Below are positions 1 to 7,531 of a stretch of DNA of 32,181 nucleotides, piece after piece. Both the position numbers and the translations under genes were made by a program. This DNA comes from Paracoccaceae bacterium (GTDB lineage: Bacteria > Pseudomonadota > Alphaproteobacteria > Rhodobacterales > Rhodobacteraceae). Every line of letters begins with the position of its first letter. The stretch's first letter is position 1. The DNA is taken from NCBI GenBank assembly GCA_007695345.1, contig REDZ01000119.1, positions 1-32,181 on the forward strand, read 5' to 3'. The notes beneath the pieces were generated by a model. It did not search any database, was not told where the DNA came from, and saw only the letters and a program-made list of their open reading frames with translations.

Positions 1-4
1 CGGA

Positions 5-1810
5 TCAATAGACCCGCGCCTTGGGGGCGATCTTCTTCAGGTCGATCCCGCCATCTTCCAGCTTGGTCAGCGGATCGGTCACGACCGGACGGTAATCCAG
101 CGTCACCTTGGCCCCATCGACCATCGCCAGCGTATGTTTGCGCCATGTCTTGTCGTCGCGGTCAGGATAATCCTCATGCGCATGCGCCCCGCGGCTTTCC
201 TTGCGCGCCTCGGCCGAAACGATGGTGGCCATGGCATTGGGCATCAGGTTGTCCAGCTCCAGCGTTTCCATCAGGTCCGAGTTCCAGATCAGCGATCGGT
301 CGGTGACTTTCAGATCGCCCATCTTGCCCGCAACCTCGCCCATCTTGCGGCAGCCATCGGCCAGGGTCTTGTCAGTGCGGAAGACGGCGGCGTCTTCCTG
401 CATGGTCTTTTGCATCTCCATACGCAATTCGGCGGTCGGCACGGCCCCGTTCAGATTGCGGAAGCGGTCGAACCGCTCGGTGGCCTTTTCCAGACTGGCC
501 TTATTCGCCGTGGGAACCGGCGCTTCGGGGTCCACCACCTTGCCCGCCCGGATCGCCGCCGCGCGGCCAAACACCACCAGATCGATCAGCGAGTTCGACC
601 CCAGCCTGTTCGCGCCATGCACGCTGGCACAGGCCGCTTCGCCCACGGCCATCAGACCGGGTGCCACGCGATTGGGATCATCCGCAGTCGGGTTCAGCAC
701 TTCGCCCCAGTAATTGGTGGGAATGCCGCCCATGTTGTAATGCACAGTGGGCAGAACCGGGATCGGCTCCTTGTTCACATCGACGCCCGCAAAGACCCGC
801 GCGCTTTCCGAGATACCCGGCAGGCGCAGCTTGAGCGTCTCGGGCGGCAGGTGGTTCAGGTGCAGATGGATATGGTCCTTGTTCGGCCCCACGCCCCGGC
901 CTTCGCGGATTTCCATCGTCATGCAGCGCGACACCACATCGCGGCTGGCCAGATCCTTGTAGGTCGGCGCATAGCGTTCCATGAAACGCTCGCCCTCGGA
1001 ATTGGTCAGATAGCCGCCTTCGCCGCGCGCGCCCTCGGTAATCAGACAGCCCGCGCCATAGATGCCGGTCGGGTGGAACTGCACGAATTCCATGTCCTGC
1101 AAGGGCAGGCCGGCCCGCGCGACCATGCCATTGCCATCGCCCGTGCAGGTATGCGCGCTGGTGGCGCTGAAATACGCCCGCCCGTAACCGCCCGTCGCCA
1201 GCACCACCATCTTGGCGCTGAACAGATGCAGGCTGCCGTCGTCAAGCTTCCAGGCCAGCACACCCTGACAGACGCCATCCTCGGACATGATCAGGTCGGT
1301 TGCGAAATACTCGATGTAAAACTCGGCCTTCTGCTTCAGGCTCTGGCCATACAGCGTGTGCAGCATGGCGTGGCCCGTGCGGTCCGCAGCCGCGCAGGTA
1401 CGCTGAACCGGGGGGCCCTCGCCGAACTCGGTCGTGTGGCCGCCAAAGGGGCGCTGATAGATCTTGCCTTCTTCCGTGCGTGAAAACGGCACCCCGTAAT
1501 GTTCCAGCTCATAGACCGCCTTGGGGGCCTCGCGCGCCAGATATTCCATCGCATCCGTATCGCCCAGCCAGTCGCTGCCCTTGACGGTGTCATACATATG
1601 CCACTGCCAATGATCCGGCCCCATGTTGGACAGCGACGCCGCGATCCCGCCCTGCGCCGCCACAGTATGCGAGCGGGTGGGAAACACCTTGGTCACGCAG
1701 GCGGTTTTCAGCCCCTGTTCGGCCATCCCGAGCGTGGCGCGCAGCCCCGCGCCACCGGCCCCCACGACCACGACATCATAGCTATGCTCTTCGATCTTGT
1801 ATGCAGACAT
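5..1810 (-). CDS. sdhA: Succinate dehydrogenase flavoprotein subunit
   Basis: Flavoprotein of complex II: it oxidises succinate to fumarate with covalently bound FAD on the cytoplasmic face of the inner membrane and passes electrons to SdhB. The 601-aa product has an N-terminal dinucleotide-binding motif GAGGAGLRA (about residues 18-26). In the FAD-attachment segment [10 protein letters not shown], His48 should be the covalent flavin ligand. The conserved NRLGSNSL segment is present further on. The track ORF begins at 1870, but I place the start at 1810 ([10 protein letters not shown]) because AAGGA sits 7-8 bases upstream and the extra 20 residues do not look like the family. Ten bases separate it from sdhD, and its RBS touches the end of sdhD, so the genes should be cotranslated. 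The stop (TGA) is at 5-7, so the gene is complete and sdhB would lie just outside the window. Confidence 0.97.
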   Translation of the reverse strand: MSAYKIEEHSYDVVVVGAGGAGLRATLGMAEQGLKTACVTKVFPTRSHTVAAQGGIAASLSNMGPDHWQWHMYDTVKGSDWLGDTDAMEYLAREAPKAVYELEHYGVPFSRTEEGKIYQRPFGGHTTEFGEGPPVQRTCAAADRTGHAMLHTLYGQSLKQKAEFYIEYFATDLIMSEDGVCQGVLAWKLDDGSLHLFSAKMVVLATGGYGRAYFSATSAHTCTGDGNGMVARAGLPLQDMEFVQFHPTGIYGAGCLITEGARGEGGYLTNSEGERFMERYAPTYKDLASRDVVSRCMTMEIREGRGVGPNKDHIHLHLNHLPPETLKLRLPGISESARVFAGVDVNKEPIPVLPTVHYNMGGIPTNYWGEVLNPTADDPNRVAPGLMAVGEAACASVHGANRLGSNSLIDLVVFGRAAAIRAGKVVDPEAPVPTANKASLEKATERFDRFRNLNGAVPTAELRMEMQKTMQEDAAVFRTDKTLADGCRKMGEVAGKMGDLKVTDRSLIWNSDLMETLELDNLMPNAMATIVSAEARKESRGAHAHEDYPDRDDKTWRKHTLAMVDGAKVTLDYRPVVTDPLTKLEDGGIDLKKIAPKARVY

Positions 1811-1820
1811 CTCTTTTCCT

Positions 1821-2201
1821 TCAGGCGCTGAACAGCACAGAGGCGACAGACAGCACACCCGCCACCCCAAGGGCCCAGGTCAGCAACGTATTGGCCAGAA
1901 GCGCCACTGTGCGCGCCGCCTTGCCCGATACATAGTCCTCGATCACCACCTGCAAGCCCTGCTGCAGATGCGCGAATGCCGCAATGATGAACAGCACCGC
2001 CACAAGTGCGTGCCACAGGTTCGAATAGGTGGCGACAAAGGCCTCATGCCCGCCGCCGAGCGCGCGCCCGAACGGAAAGATGAACAACAGCGTCAGGGGT
2101 ATAAGCGCGATGGATGTGATGCGCTGGCTCCACCAGTGATGCAACCCTTCGCCCGCCGCGCCAGAGCCGTGCACACGCGCGTAATCGGTTCTGTATCCCA
2201 T
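1821..2201 (-). CDS. sdhD: Succinate dehydrogenase membrane anchor subunit SdhD
   Basis: Hydrophobic anchor of complex II; with SdhC it holds the catalytic SdhAB dimer on the membrane, contributes to the ubiquinone site and carries heme b. The 126-aa product starts [14 protein letters not shown]. It has [13 protein letters not shown] before the first membrane helix and [15 protein letters not shown], where the His is the expected heme ligand and the D/Y the expected quinone-site residues. Three membrane helices are visible (about residues 30-50, 60-82 and 98-122). A strong GAGGAGG lies 7 bases before the ATG. It sits between sdhC (12-base gap) and sdhA, as in the standard sdhCDAB order. Confidence 0.95.
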   Translation of the reverse strand: MGYRTDYARVHGSGAAGEGLHHWWSQRITSIALIPLTLLFIFPFGRALGGGHEAFVATYSNLWHALVAVLFIIAAFAHLQQGLQVVIEDYVSGKAARTVALLANTLLTWALGVAGVLSVASVLFSA

Positions 2202-2213
2202 GATTTGGCCTCC

Positions 2214-2597
2214 TCAGACGATGATGATGGTCAGCACGGTCAGCACTGCTGTGCCCGCGAAAACCACATAGCTGGATTTCTCGACCGTCTCGACATCCAT
2301 CATCCGGCCCGTATCCCAGATCAGGTGACGGATCGAATTGAGCATGTGATACCACAGTGCCGCCAGCGACCCGATCAGCACCAGATGCCCCAGGATCGAG
2401 GTCAGCAGCCCGTCCACAACCTCGAAATACGACGCGCTGAACGCCCCGGCGGCGAACCACCAGACGATCAGGATTGCTGCAAGCGTCATCCCGACCCCGG
2501 TGATGCGGTTCAGGATCGAGGTAATCGCCGCAAGCGGCAGACGATAGACTTGCAGATGCGGGGAAAGCGGGCGGTTGCCCCTGTTGACATCGGCCAT
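2214..2597 (-). CDS. sdhC: Succinate dehydrogenase cytochrome b556 subunit SdhC
   Basis: Large cytochrome b subunit of complex II, 127 aa with three membrane helices. The N-terminus MADVNRGNRPLSPHLQVYRLPL is nearly what I remember for Paracoccus SdhC. The ubiquinone-site segment reads SILNRITG. WYHMLNSIRHLIWD supplies the probable heme-ligand His. The track ORF begins 13 codons earlier (2636), but AAGGAG six bases before the ATG at 2597 and the family N-terminus support the shorter protein. It is the first sdh gene, preceded by a 245-bp gap that holds a candidate promoter and three phased palindromes (see separate entries). Confidence 0.95.
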   Translation of the reverse strand: MADVNRGNRPLSPHLQVYRLPLAAITSILNRITGVGMTLAAILIVWWFAAGAFSASYFEVVDGLLTSILGHLVLIGSLAALWYHMLNSIRHLIWDTGRMMDVETVEKSSYVVFAGTAVLTVLTIIIV

Positions 2598-2657
2598 GCA
2601 TGGCTCCTTCGCTGTGGCGCGGCTGCGCTCTGGCACCCTTGCTCGGTATGCCCTGAC

Positions 2658-2686
2658 ATACTGATTTTCACGCGGATGTCACGCAA
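2658..2686 (-). promoter_or_regulatory. Candidate sigma-70-type promoter for sdhCDAB
   Basis: On the minus strand, TTGCGT (2686-2681) and CAGTAT (2663-2658) are separated by exactly 17 bases. This would place transcription start near 2651, roughly 54 bases before the sdhC ATG. The match is modest, and rests only on spacing, position and the absence of a better pair. Confidence 0.3.
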
Positions 2687-2702
2687 ACAGGCGCATGTGA
2701 CA

Positions 2703-2736
2703 CCGAAAAAACAGCCGATCCGCGCGGTTTTTTTCG
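2703..2736 (-). terminator. Possible weak intrinsic terminator downstream of mch
   Basis: On the minus strand CGAAAAAA and TTTTTTCG face each other around a short CCG/CGG core, and the downstream arm provides a run of six T. It would end the mch transcript before sdhC. The GC core is only three base pairs and the A/T arms pair with each other, so termination may be weak or work in both directions. Confidence 0.35.
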
Positions 2737-2749
2737 CTCTCACGCAATA

Positions 2750-2802
2750 TGCGATCACAAAAATTCCATGTGTGATCACAAGTGCGGTGCCCCGTGATCA
2801 CC
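2750..2802. promoter_or_regulatory. Three phased TGTGATCACA-like palindromes upstream of sdhC
   Basis: Three copies of a short palindrome occur in 53 bases: TGCGATCACA (centre 2754.5), TGTGATCACA (perfect, centre 2775.5) and CGTGATCACC (centre 2797.5). Centre spacings are 21 and 22 bp, that is two helical turns, so all three would face the same side of the DNA. This is the pattern of an operator array for a dimeric regulator. The halves abut without the 6-bp spacer of a CRP site or the 4-bp spacer of an FNR site, so neither family fits. The regulator is unknown. Confidence 0.5.
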
Positions 2803-2842
2803 ATTCCGGTCCATGCAGGCGACTCACGCCCCGACCCGACCA

Positions 2843-3871
2843 TCACACTGGCATCAGTGCCCAGTAATCCAGATCCAGCAGCACATCAGGATGGTATTTT
2901 CCGTCCTCGCCCTTCAATACGCCGGCCGCCCCGCGCGTGGCGACCAGCCGCAGGCGCAGCGCGCCCACACCGGGCACGCCTGTTTCGGCCTTGTCCAGCA
3001 CTTCCGACCAGGCGCGCACTGTATCGCCTGCAAAGCAGGGATTGGCATGCGCCCCGGCATTGATCGCCACGATCATCTGCGCATTTGCCAGCCCGTTGAA
3101 GGACAGCGCCCGCGCCAGGCTGATGACATGCCCACCATAGACCAGAAGCTGCCCGTCAGGCCGCTGCGTCCGGTCGAAATGCACTTTCGAGGTGTTCTGC
3201 CACAGCCGGGTTGCCAGCATATGCTCGGCCTCCTCGACCGTGATGCCATCGACATGGTCGATCACCTCGCCCACTGCGTAATCCCCCCAGCGGTGCGGCT
3301 CGCCCGCCAGCGCGTCATCGTAGCGGGAGAAATCCAGCCCTGCGGGCACCACCAGATCCGCGGCACGCACGGCCGGGGCCAGGTCCGGAACTGCCGTTTC
3401 CGGCGCGGCCGCCTGCGGGTCACGCTTGCGCACCATCACCCAGCGCACATAGTCCAGCACCAGATCACCGCGCTGGTTGGTCCCGCGTGTGCGCACCCAG
3501 ACCACCCCGGTGCGGCCATTGGAATTCTGCTTCAGTCCGATCACTTCGGACGAACTGCGCAGCGTGTCTCCGGGATAGACCGGCGCGTGAAAGCGCCCCT
3601 CGGCATAGCCCAGATTGGCCACGGCATTCAGGCTGATATCCGGCACCGATTTGCCAAACACCACATGAAAGGCGATCAGATCATCTACCGGGCTTGCCGC
3701 CAGCCCGCATGCGCGCGCGAACTCATCCGAGGAATAAAGCGCCCCGCGCGCCGGATACAACGCATGATACAGCGCCCGCTCGCCCCCTGAAATCGTGCGC
3801 GGCACAGCATGCGCGATGACCTGCCCGACACGATAATCCTCGAAAAACCGCCCGGGATTGGTCTTGCCCAT
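2843..3871 (-). CDS. mch: Mesaconyl-CoA hydratase (MaoC family, double hotdog)
   Basis: Ethylmalonyl-CoA pathway enzyme that interconverts mesaconyl-C1-CoA and beta-methylmalyl-CoA during acetyl-CoA assimilation in the cytoplasm. The 342-aa product matches the Rhodobacter Mch family as I know it: the N-terminus MGKTNPGRFFEDYRVGQ, then FHVVFGKSVPDISLNA, GDTLRSSSEVIGL and DYVRWVMVRKRDP in the first half, and IDHVDGITVEEAEHM, VYGGHVISLARALSFNGLANA and FAGDTVRAWSEVL in the second, i.e. two MaoC-like hotdog halves. The track ORF starts at 3934. I chose 3871 because AAGGGG lies six bases before that ATG and the family begins there. It follows the DUF1737 gene after 59 bases that contain an intrinsic-terminator-like hairpin, so its expression may be attenuated. 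The order mcl2-nnrU-DUF1737-mch-sdh matches what I recall from Rhodobacter sphaeroides. Confidence 0.93.
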   Translation of the reverse strand: MGKTNPGRFFEDYRVGQVIAHAVPRTISGGERALYHALYPARGALYSSDEFARACGLAASPVDDLIAFHVVFGKSVPDISLNAVANLGYAEGRFHAPVYPGDTLRSSSEVIGLKQNSNGRTGVVWVRTRGTNQRGDLVLDYVRWVMVRKRDPQAAAPETAVPDLAPAVRAADLVVPAGLDFSRYDDALAGEPHRWGDYAVGEVIDHVDGITVEEAEHMLATRLWQNTSKVHFDRTQRPDGQLLVYGGHVISLARALSFNGLANAQMIVAINAGAHANPCFAGDTVRAWSEVLDKAETGVPGVGALRLRLVATRGAAGVLKGEDGKYHPDVLLDLDYWALMPV

Positions 3872-3901
3872 GCCGTGCCCCTTCATCTTGCCGAAAATAC
3901 T

Positions 3902-3927
3902 CAAAAACGCGCGGGCGCAGCCCGCGC
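3902..3927 (-). terminator. Intrinsic terminator or attenuator upstream of mch
   Basis: On the minus strand a perfect 7-bp stem GCGCGGG / CCCGCGC with loop CTGCG is followed directly by GTTTTTG. It lies just after the DUF1737 stop and about 30 bases before the mch ATG, leaving no room for a separate mch promoter downstream. It therefore looks like a leaky terminator or attenuator inside the operon. The sequence after it (GAGTATTTTCGGCAAGATGA) resembles a recurrent intergenic motif I recall from other Rhodobacterales genomes. Confidence 0.65.
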
Positions 3928-3930
3928 CAC

Positions 3931-4134
3931 TCAAAGGCTTCCGAGCTTCAGCTCGGGCGAATAGGTCCCGTCAACCTCCTTCACCACCGCTTGTGCGCAG
4001 CGCATCACCCCGCGCCCCGCGTCATAGGCATAGACCGGGCTGCCATGCAGCACCCAGCCTTTGGACAAGGCCTCGCTCACCTTGTGGCAAAAGGCCGATG
4101 TGTCATCCTCGCTCAGCAACCGATACACCTGCAT
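3931..4134 (-). CDS. DUF1737 domain-containing small protein
   Basis: A 67-aa soluble protein of unknown function. It starts MQVYRLLSEDDTSAFCHKVSEAL and continues KGWVLHGSPVYAYDAGRGVMRCAQAVVKEVDG, the signature I associate with DUF1737. There is no signal peptide or membrane segment. The track reports only a longer 193-aa ORF in this frame; the true start at 4134 is set by a one-base overlap with the nnrU-like stop (TGATG on the minus strand), which implies translational coupling. It sits inside the run of ethylmalonyl-CoA pathway genes, suggesting a linked role. No catalytic motif is visible. Confidence 0.85.
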   Translation of the reverse strand: MQVYRLLSEDDTSAFCHKVSEALSKGWVLHGSPVYAYDAGRGVMRCAQAVVKEVDGTYSPELKLGSL

Positions 4135-4694
4135 CACATCCCCCCGCCGAAGGGCCAGACGCCCAGCCAGCCATGGATCTGCCCCACGACCAGCATCGCG
4201 AACAGCGCGCCCACCACGGCCACGCCCTCGCGCCACATTGCCGCCTCGGGCGGCGGGGTCCAGTCGCGTTGCGCGCGGTTGATCACGATGACCGAGGCCA
4301 CGGCCCAGGCCAGGAGCCCGCCAAACAGGATCACCCCTTGCAGCGTGCCCACGACCAGCAGATGCGCAATCGCCCAGGCCTTGAAGCCCGACAGTTGCGG
4401 GTGACGAATACGCCGGTGCAGATTGGTCTTCAGCCCCGACACCGCAAACAGATAGAACCCGACAAAGACCAGCAGATTGTTCAGATGAACCATCCAGAGC
4501 GGTTCCACCCATAACCTGATCGGGTCGGCCATGCGGTAGCCGATCACCATCAGCACGATCGAGAGCAGCAAGGCAACGGCGACACCGCCCTTGCCCGCCT
4601 CGCCCATCGCAGCGCGGCGTTCCGGGGCGACACGCTTGAAAAAATGCGCGCCCGCCCAGAGCGCGACGCCCAGTATCAGGATCAGGGTTCCCAT
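4134..4694 (-). CDS. NnrU-family integral membrane protein
   Basis: A 186-aa membrane protein with five or so hydrophobic helices (about residues 2-18, 36-54, 68-87, 108-138 and 156-176). The segment RIRHPQLSGFKAWAIAHLL is the NnrU signature: HRxRHP followed by WAxAHLL. NnrU was named for a gene near nitric oxide and nitrite reductase clusters, but its biochemistry is unresolved and distant family members look like membrane methyltransferases. No denitrification gene is present here. The ATG at 4694 is four bases after the mcl2 stop, and its RBS (GGAG) lies inside the end of mcl2, so the two are coupled. Its stop overlaps the next gene by one base. I leave the gene symbol blank because the function in this context is not known. 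Confidence 0.88.
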   Translation of the reverse strand: MGTLILILGVALWAGAHFFKRVAPERRAAMGEAGKGGVAVALLLSIVLMVIGYRMADPIRLWVEPLWMVHLNNLLVFVGFYLFAVSGLKTNLHRRIRHPQLSGFKAWAIAHLLVVGTLQGVILFGGLLAWAVASVIVINRAQRDWTPPPEAAMWREGVAVVGALFAMLVVGQIHGWLGVWPFGGGM

Positions 4695-4698
4695 GTGG

Positions 4699-5565
4699 CT
4701 ACTCCGTCATCTCGGCAATGGCCTCGGCCCGTGCCAGGGTTTGCTGTGCTGTCACGATATGCAGATTCTCGACGATCTTTCCATCCACAACCGCCACCCC
4801 TTCGCCGCGCGCAGTCGCTGCATCAAACGCGGCGATCTGACGGCGCGCGGTCGCGATTTCAGCCTCGGTCGGGGCAAAGACCTCATTGGCGATGTCCAGT
4901 TGCGCGGGGTGGATCAAGGTCTTGCCGTCAAAGCCCATATCGCGCCCCTGTTCACATTCTGCGCGCAGCCCGTCCGCATCCCTGAACGCATTATATACCC
5001 CGTCAACGGCCACAATCCCGGCGGATTTGGCCGCCATCAGCGGCAGTTGCAGCGCGCTCAGCAGCGGCAGGCGGTCGGGGCGAAAGCGGCAGCCCATATC
5101 CTTGGCCAGATCATTCGTGCCCATCACGAACCCCGCCATGCGCGGCGCCTGCGCGATGGACAGCGCATTCAGCACGCCCAGCGGTGATTCCATCATCGCC
5201 CAGATCTGTGTCTCTGCCGTCTCGGGGCGCGCGTCCAGCCGCCGTGCCAGATCCTCGACATGCGTGGCGGTATCGACCTTGGGCAGCAGGATCGCCTCGG
5301 GCCGGGCGCTGGCGATCACGTCCAGATCCTCAGCGCCCCATTGGGATGACAGCGCATTGATTCGCACCAGCTTTGCGCGTGCGCCATAATCGCGGCTTTG
5401 CAGCGTCTCGGCCAGGAGCACGCGCGCACTGGCCTTTTCCTCGGGCGCGACCGCATCTTCCAGATCGAAGATGATGGCATCGGCGGGCAGGCCCATGGCC
5501 TTTTCCAGCGCGCGTGCTTTGGAGCCCGGGATGTAAAGCACGGACCGGAAGGGGCGCGTCTGCAT
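4699..5565 (-). CDS. mcl2: (3S)-malyl-CoA thioesterase (HpcH/HpaI-CitE family)
   Basis: Cytoplasmic enzyme of the citrate-lyase-beta fold that hydrolyses (3S)-malyl-CoA to malate and CoA, completing glyoxylate plus acetyl-CoA conversion to malate in the ethylmalonyl-CoA pathway. The 288-aa product begins MQTRPFRSVLYIPGSKARALEKA. DAIIFDLEDAVAPEEK and AMMESPLGVLNA carry the acidic metal ligands, and DGKTLIHPAQL is near the C-terminus. The alternative is the related malyl-CoA lyase Mcl1, but Mcl1 has a longer, different N-terminus (about 318 aa). The proximity to mch and the length favour the thioesterase. Start 5565 rather than 5607 is chosen from AAGGAG eight bases upstream. It is the first gene of the minus-strand run that includes nnrU-like, DUF1737 and mch. 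Confidence 0.85.
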   Translation of the reverse strand: MQTRPFRSVLYIPGSKARALEKAMGLPADAIIFDLEDAVAPEEKASARVLLAETLQSRDYGARAKLVRINALSSQWGAEDLDVIASARPEAILLPKVDTATHVEDLARRLDARPETAETQIWAMMESPLGVLNALSIAQAPRMAGFVMGTNDLAKDMGCRFRPDRLPLLSALQLPLMAAKSAGIVAVDGVYNAFRDADGLRAECEQGRDMGFDGKTLIHPAQLDIANEVFAPTEAEIATARRQIAAFDAATARGEGVAVVDGKIVENLHIVTAQQTLARAEAIAEMTE

Positions 5566-5739
5566 GATTCTGCTCCTTGGCGAAATATTATGTCGCCTGT
5601 CCACCATTTCCGGTCACTAATGACAAGGCCGAAAGCGCCGCGTTGCAGCATTTTCCGGCTGCGCGCGCAGCGTTAATCTTGTTTTCGCTCTCGGCTGGCA
5701 GGTTGCAAGCTGCGTCATGCTTATCAGGGGGACCCAATC

Positions 5740-6039
5740 ATGCGTGCAGCCATAGCCATCCTTGCCACTGCCTTTGCGCTGACCACAACGCCTGCCGTCG
5801 GGCAGGGGCTGCACTGCGGGCCGCGCGCGCATGTGCTGGACCGGATCGCTGCGCAGCACCAGACACGCCGCGCCATGGGGCTGGCCGGGCAGGTGGTGAT
5901 GGAAACCTTTGCCGCCCAAGGTGATGCGCGCTGGACCATCACCGTTACCCTGCCCGACGGACGGATGTGCCTGCTGGCACAGGGCACAGCCTTCGAGCAC
6001 GGGGAAGAGGCGTTTCCCGCACAGGGCAGCCCGTCCTGA
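5740..6039 (+). CDS. Small exported protein of unknown function
   Basis: A 99-aa protein with a Sec signal peptide (residues 1 to about 21, MRAAIAILATAFALTTTPAVG) and a short mature domain. The mature part has two cysteines (C26 and C77) that could form a disulfide in the periplasm. The segment ARWTITVTLPDGRMCLLAQGTAFE matches a pattern I have seen repeatedly in unnamed alphaproteobacterial exported proteins (TWTITVTxPxGxxCL). A purine-rich AGGGGG lies about nine bases before the ATG. It is divergent from mcl2 across 174 bp. No function can be assigned. Confidence 0.8.
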   Translation: MRAAIAILATAFALTTTPAVGQGLHCGPRAHVLDRIAAQHQTRRAMGLAGQVVMETFAAQGDARWTITVTLPDGRMCLLAQGTAFEHGEEAFPAQGSPS

Positions 6040-6061
6040 GTCGCAGGTTTTTTGGGCGTCG

Positions 6062-6086
6062 CGCGCGCAAACAGTCGTTGCGCGCG
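6062..6086. other. Perfect 9-bp hairpin between exported protein and aminotransferase
   Basis: CGCGCGCAA and TTGCGCGCG form a perfect stem around a 7-base loop in the 106-bp gap after the exported-protein gene. No T run follows on the plus strand, so it is not a canonical intrinsic terminator. It may slow polymerase or protect the upstream mRNA end. Confidence 0.45.
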
Positions 6087-6145
6087 GATATCCGGCTTTG
6101 CTAGGGCTGCAGGATCGTCACGCCCATTTGCCAAGGCCCCTATCC

Positions 6146-7468
6146 ATGACCCGCTTGCTGCACCGTTCGATCCACCACCCGCCCCGCCGCGCCGTCGCGG
6201 CCGCTGGCATCCGCTTCACCGATGCGGACGGCAACAGCTATATCGATGCCTCGGGCGGGGCGGCCGTATCCTGTCTGGGCCATGGCCATCCCGATGTGAT
6301 TGCCGCGCTGCATGACCAGCTTGACCGGCTGGCCTATGCCCATACCGGCTTTTTCACGACTGACGTTGCCGAAGCCCTGGCGGACCGGCTGATCGCCACT
6401 GCGCCTGAGGGGCTGAGCCATGTCCATCTCGTCTCGGGCGGGTCCGAGGCGGTCGAGGCGGCGCTGAAAATGGCGCGCCAGTATTTCACCGAAATCGGCC
6501 AGCCCCAGCGCCGCCACATCATCGCGCGGCGGCAAAGCTATCACGGCAACACGCTTGGCGCGCTGGCCGCAGGCGGCAATGAATGGCGCCGCGCCCAGTT
6601 CAAGCCGCTTTTGATGCAGGCGCATCACATCGCGCCCTGCTTTGCCTATCGCGAACAGCGGGACGGCGAAAGCGATGCCGCCTATGCCGCCCGCGCGGCG
6701 GGTGAGCTGGAGGAGAAAATCCTCGAACTCGGCCCCGACAGCGTGGCGGCCTTTGTCGCCGAACCCGTTGTGGGCGCGACGGCGGGGGCCGTGCCGCCCG
6801 TGGCCGATTATTTCCAGCGCATCCGCACGATCTGTGACAAGTATGGCGTGCTGCTGATCCTTGATGAAGTCATGTGCGGCATGGGCCGGACCGGGCATAT
6901 GTATGCCTGCGCGGCGGATGGCATTGCGCCCGACCTGCTGACCATCGCCAAGGGGCTGGGGGGCGGCTATCAGCCTGTGGGGGCGGTGTTGCTGGGCCAG
7001 CGGATCTTTGACGCCTTTGCGGGCGGATCAGGCTTTTTCCAGCACGGGCACACCTATATGGGCCACCCGATGGCCGCTGCCGCCGGGCTGGCCGTGCAGG
7101 ACGTGATCGCACGCGATAACCTGCTGGCCAATGTGCAGACCATGGGCGCGCGGCTGCGCGACGGGCTGCAGGCAGCATTCGGCCAGCACAGCCATGTCGG
7201 CGATATCCGGGGGCGGGGGCTGTTTCAGGCGATCGAGCTGGTGGCCGATCGCGATAGCAAGGCGCCCTTCGCGCCCGAGCGCAAGCTGCACGCAAAGATC
7301 AAGGCCGAGGCAATGGCACGCGGGCTGATGGTCTATCCGATGGGCGGCACGATTGACGGGGTGCGCGGCGATCATGTGCTGCTGGCCCCGCCCTTCATCG
7401 TGACCGAATCAGATATTGCAGAGATCACGGGCCGGCTGGCCGAGGCTGTCGGCGCCGCGCTGTCCTGA
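6146..7468 (+). CDS. Class III PLP-dependent aminotransferase (substrate unknown)
   Basis: A 440-aa cytoplasmic transaminase of the omega-amino acid/aspartate aminotransferase family (fold type I). Visible motifs are LVSGGSEAVEAALKMARQY (phosphate-binding region), RQSYHGNTLGA, AEPVVGATAGAVPP, LILDEVMCGMGRTG with Asp240 expected to contact the pyridine nitrogen, and LTIAKGLGGGYQPVGA with Lys269 as the PLP Schiff-base lysine. HGHTYMGHP follows. The track ORF begins at 5909, inside the preceding gene; MTRLLHRSIHHPP at 6146 is the expected N-terminus, although no strong RBS is visible before it. Substrate specificity cannot be read from the sequence, and the neighbours (exported protein, infC) do not help. 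Confidence 0.88.
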   Translation: MTRLLHRSIHHPPRRAVAAAGIRFTDADGNSYIDASGGAAVSCLGHGHPDVIAALHDQLDRLAYAHTGFFTTDVAEALADRLIATAPEGLSHVHLVSGGSEAVEAALKMARQYFTEIGQPQRRHIIARRQSYHGNTLGALAAGGNEWRRAQFKPLLMQAHHIAPCFAYREQRDGESDAAYAARAAGELEEKILELGPDSVAAFVAEPVVGATAGAVPPVADYFQRIRTICDKYGVLLILDEVMCGMGRTGHMYACAADGIAPDLLTIAKGLGGGYQPVGAVLLGQRIFDAFAGGSGFFQHGHTYMGHPMAAAAGLAVQDVIARDNLLANVQTMGARLRDGLQAAFGQHSHVGDIRGRGLFQAIELVADRDSKAPFAPERKLHAKIKAEAMARGLMVYPMGGTIDGVRGDHVLLAPPFIVTESDIAEITGRLAEAVGAALS

Positions 7469-7470
7469 AA

Positions 7471-7506
7471 GGCAGAAAAAAGCCACGGTGCGCGCCGCAC
7501 CGTGGC
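7471..7506 (-). terminator. Rho-independent terminator of infC
   Basis: A perfect 11-bp stem GCCACGGTGCG / CGCACCGTGGC with a 3-base loop (7482-7506) is followed on the minus strand by TTTTTTCTGCC. It lies about 26 bases after the infC stop. The aminotransferase on the plus strand converges on the same hairpin, but no T run follows in that direction. Confidence 0.9.
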
Positions 7507-7531
7507 CTGATCTGTGACGCTGGCGGAGCGC

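Noticed and set aside
134-1483. 449-aa plus-strand ORF opposite sdhA
   Set aside because: Fully inside and antisense to sdhA; rich in His, Gln and Arg in the manner of codon shadows.
5658-5671. GCTGCGCGCGCAGC palindrome in the mcl2 divergent region
   Set aside because: Low-complexity GC repeats of this kind are common in this genome's base composition, and it is not placed at a recognisable promoter.
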